Source: Agromyces sp. SYSU T00194
GTDB lineage: Bacteria > Actinomycetota > Actinomycetes > Actinomycetales > Microbacteriaceae
Direction of reading: 5' to 3'
Assembly: GCF_040496035.1 (NCBI RefSeq)
Contig: NZ_JBEPJZ010000001.1
Location: 2,356,001 to 2,420,000, forward strand
DNA length: 64,000 nt
Shown here: positions 8,161-15,025 of the stretch, one piece after another
How the letters are laid out: each line of letters opens with the position of its first letter
How positions within the stretch are numbered: the first letter of the stretch is position 1
Made by a program: the position numbers and the translations under genes
The notes under the pieces: model-generated
The model's database searches: none
What the model saw: only the letters and a program-made list of their open reading frames with translations
Told to the model about the DNA's origin: nothing

Positions 8161-9501
8161 CTACGGCATCGGCTCGCCGGCGAACCGGTGCCGCTTGGTC
8201 AGGAAGGCGATCGCGACCAGGAGCATCCAGCCGCCCTCGATCAGGATGCGGCTCTCGCCGATGCTCTGGGCGACGAGCGCAGCGACGAGCAGCAGCGGCA
8301 TGAGCGCGCTCGCCCGGAAGTGGGTGCCGGTGCCGAAGTCGACCCGGGGCCGGTCGACCGCGACGAACCACGAACGCAGGAGGACGCCGAGCACGAGCAG
8401 GGCGAAGAGCACGAGGCCGAGGATGCCGAGCTGCATCCACACGTCGAGCCAGGCGTCGTGCGCCTGCAGGTACTCGACGCCGTTGCGCACGGCGAGCCCG
8501 TCGTACGGCGGGGTCCAGGGTGCCCAGTAGCCGGTCCAGCCCCAGCCGAGCACGGGCCGCTCGGCGATCAGCCCCCGCACGGAGGCCCAGATGTCGAGGC
8601 GGCCGGTCGCGTCGTCGCTGCGGCCCAGGAGTTCGAGGAGGGGCCCCCACGCCGCGATGACGAGCGCGACGGCCGCCGCGAGGGACCCCGCGGCGGTGAG
8701 GTAGACGGGCAGGCGCCCGTCGGGCGACCTGCGCCGCGCCCACACCGCGAAGCCGAGTGCGGCGGCGACGACCGCGGCGGCCAGCAGCACGGTCGCCGAC
8801 CGGGTGAGCGCGAGCACGACGACCGCCAGCACGATCCAGCCGATCGCCCGGTCGCGCCGATAGCCCATCGTGCGCGCCTGGATGCCGAAGAGGACGAGTG
8901 CGAGCAGTGCCACCATGCCGAGCAGGTTGCGGTTCGCGACGATCCCCTCGATCGGCCCGCCGGCGAACAGGAGGTCGCGCGACCAGTAGAACGCCGCCGG
9001 CACGTCGGCGCCGCCGTAGTCGACGAAGTTCGGCAGCACCGGGCCGCCCGCGAAGATCGCGACCCAGAGTTCGAACAGCAGCGAGAGCACGAGGATCCAG
9101 CGCAGCGCGTCCGCGAGCGTGCGCAGGAACTCCGCCCACGTGAGGCAGAGCCCGAGGGCGATGCCCGCGACCGTCGTGCCCGCGAGGATCACGACCATCA
9201 GAACGGTGGTCCAGGGGTACGCCGACCAGGCGATCGACAGCGCCGCGAACCCGACGAACGCGAGCACGGTCTTCGGCACGAGCCGCCAGTTCCACGTCGG
9301 ACGCACGACGACCAGCAGCACGACGGCACCGGCGATGACGGCGCCGGCGACGATGCCGAACCCCCACCAGCCGAGGAGGTTCCGCCAGAACTGGCCGGCG
9401 AACGCCGTGAACCAGGCGAGGGTCGCGAACCAGCGGACGGCGGTGCGCAGCCACGGGGGAGACCCGGCGCGCGCGAGGGTGCGGGCGCGCGGGTCGGTCA
9501 T
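8161..9501 (-). CDS. O-antigen ligase / Wzy-like membrane protein (copy 2)
   Basis: 446 aa, highly hydrophobic, about eleven membrane segments. The loop RLDIWASVRGLIAERPVLGW followed by GWTGYW matches the Wzy_C loop and the equivalent loop of the next gene, so the two are paralogues from tandem duplication. Probable role: extracytoplasmic glycan polymerisation or ligation. A TACCCT -10 box on this strand (9509-9514) lies 7 nt before the ATG, so the transcript is probably leaderless. C-terminal basic tail (LTKRHRF) is cytosolic. Confidence 0.8.
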   Translation of the reverse strand: MTDPRARTLARAGSPPWLRTAVRWFATLAWFTAFAGQFWRNLLGWWGFGIVAGAVIAGAVVLLVVVRPTWNWRLVPKTVLAFVGFAALSIAWSAYPWTTVLMVVILAGTTVAGIALGLCLTWAEFLRTLADALRWILVLSLLFELWVAIFAGGPVLPNFVDYGGADVPAAFYWSRDLLFAGGPIEGIVANRNLLGMVALLALVLFGIQARTMGYRRDRAIGWIVLAVVVLALTRSATVLLAAAVVAAALGFAVWARRRSPDGRLPVYLTAAGSLAAAVALVIAAWGPLLELLGRSDDATGRLDIWASVRGLIAERPVLGWGWTGYWAPWTPPYDGLAVRNGVEYLQAHDAWLDVWMQLGILGLVLFALLVLGVLLRSWFVAVDRPRVDFGTGTHFRASALMPLLLVAALVAQSIGESRILIEGGWMLLVAIAFLTKRHRFAGEPMP

Positions 9502-9508
9502 GTGGTCA

Positions 9509-9514
9509 AGGGTA
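9509..9514 (-). promoter_or_regulatory. -10 box of the Wzy-like gene pair
   Basis: Minus-strand TACCCT, 7 nt before the ATG at 9501; the transcript would have almost no leader. No -35 consensus seen. Confidence 0.4.
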
Positions 9515-9538
9515 CCGCCCGCATCGGCGGCACCGCGG

Positions 9539-10717
9539 TCAGGCGAACGCCGCGCTGCCCGTGATGGCCCGGCCGACGATGAGCGTGTTCATCTCGCGCG
9601 TGCCCTCGTAGGAGTAGAGCGCCTCCGCGTCGGCGAAGAACCGCGCCGCGCCGTGCTCGAGCACGATGCCGTTGCCACCCATGGCCTCGCGCGCCCAGGC
9701 GACGGTCTCGCGCATGCGGGAGGTGGCATACGACTTGGCGAGCGCGGAGTGCTCGTCGCGCTGCTCGCCGCGGTCGAGCATCTCGGAGACGCGCACGACC
9801 ATGCCGAGCGACGCCGTGATGTTGCCGAGGCACTTCACGAGCAGGTCCTGCACGAGCTGGTGCGACGCGATCGGGCGGCCGAACTGCTCGCGCGACTTCG
9901 CGTACTCGAGCGCCGCCTCGTAGGCGCCGATCGCGACACCCACCGCGCTCCAGGCCACCTCGGCGCGGGTCAGGCGGAGCACCCCGGCCGTCGCGCGGAA
10001 CGAGTCGGCGCGCTGCAGCCGGAGCCGCTCGGGCACCCGCACGTCCTCGAGCACGATGTCGGCGTTCTGCACCGAGCGGAGGCTGATCTTGCCCTCGATC
10101 TTCGACGCCCGGTAGCCGGGGGTGTCCGTGGGCACGATGAATCCCTTGACCTGGCCGTCGGCGACGTCCTTGGCCCAGATGATCGTGATGTCCGAGAAGG
10201 TGGCGTTGCCGATCCAGCGCTTCTCGCCGTTCAGCACCCACTCGTCGCCCTCGCGGCGCGCGGTGGTGCGCAGGCCCCGTGCGGAGTCGGAGCCCGACAG
10301 CGGCTCGGTGAGCCCGAACGCGCCGATGACCTCGCCCGAGGCGAGCTTCGGGATCCACTCGCGGCGCTGCTCGGGCGAGCCCCCGACCGCGAGCGACCCG
10401 GTCGCGAGCCCGTTCTGCACGCCCACGAAGGTGCAGACGGATGCATCGACGCGCGCCAGCTCGAGCGCGACGAACCCGCGGAAGACCGCCGAGTTCTCGA
10501 ACGGCTTCGTCTCGTCCCAGGAGAACGACAGCACGCCGGTGTCGGCGAGCGGCTTCACGAGCTCCATGGGGAACTCGCCGCGCTCCCAGTGGTCGTCCAT
10601 GATCGGTCGCACGTCGGCCTCGAGCCAGGCCCGCAGGCCGGCGAGAGCCTCCTGCTCGCGCTCGCTCAGGAGGCTCTCGTAGGCGTAGAAGTCGCTGGCC
10701 AGGGGCTCGAGGGTCAT
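9539..10717 (-). CDS. Acyl-CoA dehydrogenase, glutaryl-CoA dehydrogenase-like
   Basis: 392 aa. The full acyl-CoA dehydrogenase order is visible: N-terminal helical domain, FGLTEPLSGSD (FAD/substrate loop), the middle beta domain with NGEKRWIGNATFSD, and the C-terminal four-helix domain with SREQFGRPIASHQLVQ. The closing YEGTREMNTLIVGRAITG carries the catalytic Glu at the position used in glutaryl-CoA dehydrogenases and is very like that subfamily. It would oxidise a short or dicarboxylic acyl-CoA with FAD, passing electrons to ETF. Start ATG 10715-10717 chosen because GGAG stands just upstream and the family begins here; the open frame runs further to 10795. Divergent from manA. Confidence 0.88.
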   Translation of the reverse strand: MTLEPLASDFYAYESLLSEREQEALAGLRAWLEADVRPIMDDHWERGEFPMELVKPLADTGVLSFSWDETKPFENSAVFRGFVALELARVDASVCTFVGVQNGLATGSLAVGGSPEQRREWIPKLASGEVIGAFGLTEPLSGSDSARGLRTTARREGDEWVLNGEKRWIGNATFSDITIIWAKDVADGQVKGFIVPTDTPGYRASKIEGKISLRSVQNADIVLEDVRVPERLRLQRADSFRATAGVLRLTRAEVAWSAVGVAIGAYEAALEYAKSREQFGRPIASHQLVQDLLVKCLGNITASLGMVVRVSEMLDRGEQRDEHSALAKSYATSRMRETVAWAREAMGGNGIVLEHGAARFFADAEALYSYEGTREMNTLIVGRAITGSAAFA

Positions 10718-10869
10718 GTCGCTCCAGTGCGTCGGAAGTGGGTCGGCACGCGTGCCGGATCGGCGCGCACCCAGGGCGGCGCGCCGACGCGGCACAGCCT
10801 AGGTCGGCGCCCGGAGCCGCCCAACACCGTTGGTAGGTTGATGCAGTCGAACCGACGGAGAGGGCGCAC

Positions 10870-12120
10870 ATGTTTGTGGCGATCGGCAACACCCCCCGCG
10901 ACTACGCGTGGGGTTCCCACACGGCGATCGCCGGCCTGCTCGGCACGGAGCCGTCGGGCGGGCCCGAGGCCGAGCTCTGGCTCGGCGCGCACCCCGGGTC
11001 GCCCGCGCGCATCCTCGGCGACGCGCCCGAGCAGGCCGCCGACCTGCGGGCGTGGATCTCGGCCGCGCCCGAGCAGGCGCTGGGCGCCGACCTGGCCGGC
11101 CACGGCGCACGGCTGCCCTTCCTGCTGAAGGTGCTGGCGGCGGACGCCCCGCTGTCGCTGCAGGCGCACCCCGACCTCGCCCGTGCGCGCGACGGCTTCG
11201 CCCGCGAGAACGCGGAGGGCATCCCGGTCGACGCGTTCGACCGCAACTACCGCGACGCGTTCCACAAGCCGGAGCTCATCGTGGCGGTCAGCGACGAGTT
11301 CGACGCGCTCTGCGGGTTCCGGCCGCTCGCGGAGGCCCTGGCGATCCTCGACGAGCTGGCCGCGGCGGATGCCGCGGGGGACGACCCCCAGCCGGCCGCG
11401 CTCGACCTGCTGCGCGCCCGCCTCGCGGCCGAGGACGGCCTGCGGGAGGCCGTCGAGTGGCTGCTCCGCGACGGGCGCGGCGGCGACACGGGGGAGGTCT
11501 CGTGGCTCGTCGAGCGCGTGGTGGCGCTGGCCCCGGCGGCCGCGTCGGCCCCGGACACGCGCTTCGGTGCGGCGTTCCGCACGGTCGGCGACCTCGCGGC
11601 GCACTATCCCGGCGACCCGGGCATCGTCATCTCGCTGCTGCTGAACCACGTGACGCTCCGCCGCGGCGAGGCGCTGTACCTGCCCGCGGGCAACATGCAC
11701 GCGTACCTCCGCGGCCTCGGCATCGAGCTGATGGCCGAGAGCGACAACGTGCTGCGCGGCGGGCTCACGCCGAAGCACATCGACATCGGGGAACTCGTCG
11801 ACGTGCTCGACTTCTCGCCGCTGCCGGTGCCGTACCTGCGGCCGGACCACCCGGGAGCGGGGGTCGAGACCTTCCGTCCCGACGTGCCCGACTTCGTGCT
11901 GCACCGCATCGAGGCGGCGGATGCCCCGGGCACGCCGATCCCGCTGGACGGCCCGGCGATCGCGATCTGCACGGGTGGGGGCGCGACGGTCTCGGGCGGC
12001 CGAGGGTACGTGACGCTGCTCCGCGGCGCGAGCGTCTACGTCACCCCCGACGAGGGCCCGCTGACGGTCTCCGGCGACGGAGAGGTGTTCCTCGCGACGG
12101 TGGGCGCCGGCTACGCCTGA
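10870..12120 (+). CDS. manA: Mannose-6-phosphate isomerase, class I
   Basis: 416 aa, type I phosphomannose isomerase, interconverting fructose-6-P and mannose-6-P with a zinc ion. Recognisable are PRDYAWGSHTAIAGLLG at the N-terminus, the zinc-site segment PLSLQAHPD (Gln and His), HKPELIVAV (Glu), and LPAGNMHAYLRGLGIELMAESDNVLRGG near the active site (given here as the region about residues 272-300). Length is normal. GGAGAGGG lies before the ATG and a TAGGTT -10 candidate at 10834-10839. It feeds mannose into GDP-mannose and envelope glycans; the usual partner manB is not in the window. Confidence 0.95.
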   Translation: MFVAIGNTPRDYAWGSHTAIAGLLGTEPSGGPEAELWLGAHPGSPARILGDAPEQAADLRAWISAAPEQALGADLAGHGARLPFLLKVLAADAPLSLQAHPDLARARDGFARENAEGIPVDAFDRNYRDAFHKPELIVAVSDEFDALCGFRPLAEALAILDELAAADAAGDDPQPAALDLLRARLAAEDGLREAVEWLLRDGRGGDTGEVSWLVERVVALAPAAASAPDTRFGAAFRTVGDLAAHYPGDPGIVISLLLNHVTLRRGEALYLPAGNMHAYLRGLGIELMAESDNVLRGGLTPKHIDIGELVDVLDFSPLPVPYLRPDHPGAGVETFRPDVPDFVLHRIEAADAPGTPIPLDGPAIAICTGGGATVSGGRGYVTLLRGASVYVTPDEGPLTVSGDGEVFLATVGAGYA

Positions 12121-12180
12121 CGGCTGCCCGGACGGCGCGCGCGGCGTGCGGCTGCGCCCGGAGGCATCCGCCCGTCGTGC

Positions 12181-13137
12181 TCAGGATGCGATGCGCTGCG
12201 TGAAGGTGCGGCGGTAGGCCGTCGGGGTGGTCTGCAGCACCTTCACGAAGTGGTGCCGCATGACCGCGGCCGCGCCGAACCCGGTGTCGCGCGCGATCTC
12301 CTCGAGCGTGAGGTCGCTCGTCTCGAGCAGCTGCTGCGCGCGGAGGAGGCGCTGGCGGTTCAGCCACGCGGTCGGCGTGGTGCCGGTCGCGGCGCGGAAC
12401 CGCCGGGCGAACGTGCGCGGCGACATGAGTGCGCGCCGCGCGAGCACCTCGACCGAGAGGTCCTCGTCGAGGTGCTCGAGCATCCAGTCGGTGACCTCGG
12501 CCAGGGAGTCCGCGCGCACCTCGGGCACCGGCTGCTGCACGAACTGCGACTGGCCGCCGTCGCGCTGCGGCGGCACGACCATGCGGCGGGCGACGATGTT
12601 CGCCGCTCCCGCGCCGAGCTCGGTGCGGACGATGTGCAGGGCCGCGTCGATGCCGGCCGCGGTGCCGGCGCCCGTGACCACCCGGCCGTCCTGCACGAAG
12701 AGCACGTCGGGGTCGACCTGCGTGCGCGGGTACCGCTGCTGGAGCGCGTCGGTGTACATCCAGTGCGTGGTGCAGCGCCGGCCGTCGAGCACGCCCGCCT
12801 GCGCCAGCGTGAAGGCGCCGCTGCAGACCGAGAGCACCCAGGCGCCCCGGTCGACGGCCTCGCGGATGACGCGGAGCACCTCGGGGTGCGTGGGGGAGTC
12901 GACGATGGAGGCGGGCACGGCGACGAGGTCGGCGGTCTCGGCGAAGGAGAGGTCCTCCTCGACGACGAGGCCGAACCCGAGCTTGGTGGGCAGCGGGCCC
13001 GGCTCGGCGGCGACGACGTGGAAGTCGAACGTGGGCCCGCCCTGTTCGGTGCGGTCGATGCCGAAGACCTCGCAGATGACGCCGAACTCGAACGGCGCGA
13101 GCTGGGGGAGGGCGATGCAGGCGACGGTCTGGAGCAT
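12181..13137 (-). CDS. GlxA-family transcriptional regulator (DJ-1/PfpI + AraC HTH)
   Basis: 318 aa. Residues about 1-170 form a DJ-1/PfpI-type domain, with the nucleophile-elbow segment LSVCSGAFTLAQAGVLDGR that normally carries the reactive Cys; residues about 215-318 form an AraC double helix-turn-helix (LARRALMSPRTFARRF and LEEIARDTGFGAAAVMRHHF). Such proteins sense a small metabolite through the first domain. ATG 13135-13137 is chosen over the longer frame because GAGAGGGG precedes it and the DJ-1 fold begins at once. Faces a 49-aa membrane peptide across a 93-bp region with repeats that may be its operator. Ligand unknown. Confidence 0.88.
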   Translation of the reverse strand: MLQTVACIALPQLAPFEFGVICEVFGIDRTEQGGPTFDFHVVAAEPGPLPTKLGFGLVVEEDLSFAETADLVAVPASIVDSPTHPEVLRVIREAVDRGAWVLSVCSGAFTLAQAGVLDGRRCTTHWMYTDALQQRYPRTQVDPDVLFVQDGRVVTGAGTAAGIDAALHIVRTELGAGAANIVARRMVVPPQRDGGQSQFVQQPVPEVRADSLAEVTDWMLEHLDEDLSVEVLARRALMSPRTFARRFRAATGTTPTAWLNRQRLLRAQQLLETSDLTLEEIARDTGFGAAAVMRHHFVKVLQTTPTAYRRTFTQRIAS

Positions 13138-13157
13138 GTCGGCCCCTCTCGTGGATC

Positions 13158-13212
13158 GTGGCAGGAATGTGCCGATGCATGTCAATCCTGCCACTGGTGG
13201 CACGATCTGGCA
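13158..13212. promoter_or_regulatory. Candidate operator between GlxA-type regulator and small membrane protein
   Basis: A 9-bp inverted repeat GTGGCAGGA (13158-13166) / TCCTGCCAC (13186-13194) is followed by direct TGGCA copies at 13198 and 13208, 10 bp apart, just upstream of the -10 box TAGATT of the small gene. Direct TGGCA repeats on one helix face are a common form for AraC-type binding sites. Binding by the adjacent regulator is inferred. Confidence 0.5.
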
Positions 13213-13230
13213 ATCCGTAGATTTTCTGCC

Positions 13231-13380
13231 ATGACCATTCTCTTCATCCTCATCCTCGCCGCGGTGGCCGCGTGGGGCGTCGTCGAGACGCTCCGGGGGA
13301 TCGACGGCGACGGTTACGGCCGCCCCGAGATCCGCAACCGCATCCGCCACGTCGAGCGTCGCGCCACGCCCCGGATCTGA
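13231..13380 (+). CDS. 49-aa single-pass membrane peptide
   Basis: Short gene MTILFILILAAVAAWGVVET followed by a charged cytosolic tail rich in Arg (RNRIRHVERRATPRI). One hydrophobic segment at residues 2-18, no signal-peptidase site evident. A TAGATT -10 hexamer (13218-13223) lies 7 nt before the ATG, so the message is probably leaderless. Divergent from the GlxA-type regulator with a shared repeat-rich control region. No family or function recognised; it is similar in style to small actinobacterial inner-membrane peptides of unknown role. Confidence 0.65.
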   Translation: MTILFILILAAVAAWGVVETLRGIDGDGYGRPEIRNRIRHVERRATPRI

Positions 13381-13487
13381 TTCCGGCCGGCCGGCCCACG
13401 CCGGTCGCCCCTCACCGCCCCGTGCGCGAGCCGGTCCGTCGATAGAGTGTCGACGGGCCGGCTCGAGCCGGTCCGGGAGGAGTGGAC

Positions 13488-14450
13488 GTGAACTGGTTGG
13501 TGACCGGCGGTGCCGGGTACATCGGGGCGCACGTGGTGCGCGCACTCGTCGCGGAGGGGCTCGGCACCGTGGTGCTCGACGACCTGTCCTCCGGGCGCCG
13601 CGGCTTCGTCCCCGAGGGGGTGCCGCTCGTGCACGGATCGATCCTCGACGGCCCCATCGTCGACCGCACGCTCCGCGAGTACGAGATCGCGGGCGTCATC
13701 CACGTCGCCGGGTTCAAGTACGCGGGCGTCTCGGTGCAGCAGCCCCTGCACACCTATCGCCAGAACGTCACCGGAACGGCGACGCTGCTCGCCGCCATGC
13801 AGGAGCACGGCGTGGACCGCGTCGTCTTCTCCTCGAGCGCTGCGGTCTACGGCACCCCCGACGTCGACCTCGTCACCGAGGACACGCCGAAGTCGCCGGA
13901 GTCGCCGTACGGCGAATCGAAGCTGATCGGCGAGTGGATGCTGCGCGACCAGGGCGTCGCCACGGGCCTGCGGCACACCTCGCTGCGCTACTTCAACGTC
14001 GTCGGCTCCGGCACGCCGGACGTCTACGACGTGAGCCCGCACAACCTGTTCCCGCTCGTGTTCGACGCGCTGCTCGAGGGGCGGACGCCGCGCATCAACG
14101 GCGACGACTACCCGACGCCCGACGGCACGTGCGTGCGCGACTACCTGCACGTCGCCGACCTCGCCGCGGCCCACGTCGTCGCCGCGAAGCGCCTCGCCGA
14201 CGGCGCGGCCATCGAGCCCGTGTACAACCTCGGGTCCGGCGACGGCGTGTCCGTCGGCGAGATCATGCGGGCGATGGCCGAGGTCACGGGCATCGACTTC
14301 ACCCCCGAGATCGCGCCGCGCCGGCCGGGGGATCCCGCCAGGATCGTCGCCTCGGGCGACCTCGCCGCGCGCGACCTCGACTGGCGCATGCGCCACACCC
14401 TCGCCGAGATGGTCGCGAGCGCCTGGGAGGCGCGTCGCGCGGCCGCCTGA
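13488..14450 (+). CDS. galE: UDP-glucose 4-epimerase
   Basis: 320 aa extended short-chain dehydrogenase/reductase. NAD-binding TGGAGYIGAHVV at the N-terminus, catalytic Ser in VVFSSSAAVYG (about residue 118) and Tyr/Lys in SPYGESKLIGE (about residues 142-152), and the substrate segment RYFNVVGSG. It would interconvert UDP-glucose and UDP-galactose for envelope glycans. Two GTG codons compete (13482 and 13488); GGGAGGAG at 13475-13482 overlaps the first and is spaced 5 nt from the second, so 13488 (MNWLVTGG) is the likely start. A TAGAGT -10 candidate lies at 13444-13449. Confidence 0.92.
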   Translation: MNWLVTGGAGYIGAHVVRALVAEGLGTVVLDDLSSGRRGFVPEGVPLVHGSILDGPIVDRTLREYEIAGVIHVAGFKYAGVSVQQPLHTYRQNVTGTATLLAAMQEHGVDRVVFSSSAAVYGTPDVDLVTEDTPKSPESPYGESKLIGEWMLRDQGVATGLRHTSLRYFNVVGSGTPDVYDVSPHNLFPLVFDALLEGRTPRINGDDYPTPDGTCVRDYLHVADLAAAHVVAAKRLADGAAIEPVYNLGSGDGVSVGEIMRAMAEVTGIDFTPEIAPRRPGDPARIVASGDLAARDLDWRMRHTLAEMVASAWEARRAAA

Positions 14451-14542
14451 CGGCCGTCGATCGGGTCACGATTCGACCCGTGCGGCGTGTCGCGGGCCCC
14501 GCCTCACCCTCGATGCGTGGTTGAGGGTTTAGCATCCGCGAC

Positions 14543-14578
14543 TTGACGCGCGTGAACTACACGAGTGTAATTACTCGT
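14543..14578 (+). promoter_or_regulatory. whiB2 promoter with overlapping inverted repeat
   Basis: TTGACG (14543-14548), exactly 17 nt, then TGTAAT (14566-14571): the best sigma-70-type promoter in the window. An inverted repeat ACGAGT (14561-14566) / ACTCGT (14573-14578) straddles the -10 box and could be an operator. Predicted transcription start near 14578, giving a leader of about 45 nt with its own Shine-Dalgarno sequence. Confidence 0.65.
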
Positions 14579-14622
14579 GACGCGGCGACACGCCGAGTCG
14601 GTACAACTGGGTGGGAGACGAT

Positions 14623-14943
14623 ATGGCTGTTCCTGAGTATCGTTCTGGCGTACCGGACGACTGGTTCATCGACCCCGTGCGACTCGGGGTCCCGGGGGTT
14701 CGTGCACAGACCGACGACGACAATCCGCTCTCCTGGCAGACGGATGCGCTCTGCGCGCAGACCGATCCCGAGGCGTTCTTCCCCGAGAAGGGCGGCTCGA
14801 CGCGCGACGCCAAGAAGATCTGCACCACGTGCGAGGTGCGCTCGCAGTGCCTCGAGTACGCGCTCGAGAACGACGAGCGCTTCGGCATCTGGGGCGGCCT
14901 CTCCGAGCGCGAGCGGCGCAAGCTGCGGCGACGCGCGGTCTGA
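14623..14943 (+). CDS. whiB2: WhiB-family [4Fe-4S] regulator, WhiB/WhiB2 type
   Basis: 106 aa. Four cysteines at 44, 67, 70 and 76 (C-x22-C-x2-C-x5-C) ligate the iron-sulfur cluster, and FGIWGGLSERERRKLRRR gives the G(V/I)WGG turn plus basic DNA-binding tail. DALCAQTDPEAFFPEKGGST is the signature of the WhiB/WhmD group that controls sporulation septation in Streptomyces and septation in mycobacteria. ATG 14623 is chosen over GTG 14611 because GGGAG (14613-14617) sits in front of it. It precedes the large glycosyltransferase gene, the same linkage as whiB2 in M. tuberculosis with envelope genes. Confidence 0.93.
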   Translation: MAVPEYRSGVPDDWFIDPVRLGVPGVRAQTDDDNPLSWQTDALCAQTDPEAFFPEKGGSTRDAKKICTTCEVRSQCLEYALENDERFGIWGGLSERERRKLRRRAV

Positions 14944-15012
14944 GCAGCGCGACGACGCGCGCCCCGATCGGGGCGCGCCGGGCGGTTGAGCGGCGTCCGC
15001 GCCGGGCCGACC

Positions 15013-15018
15013 TAGGCT
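15013..15018 (+). promoter_or_regulatory. -10 box, leaderless start of the giant glycosyltransferase gene
   Basis: TAGGCT ending 7 nt before ATG 15026; no Shine-Dalgarno sequence in between. Confidence 0.45.
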
Positions 15019-15025
15019 GAGCGCG

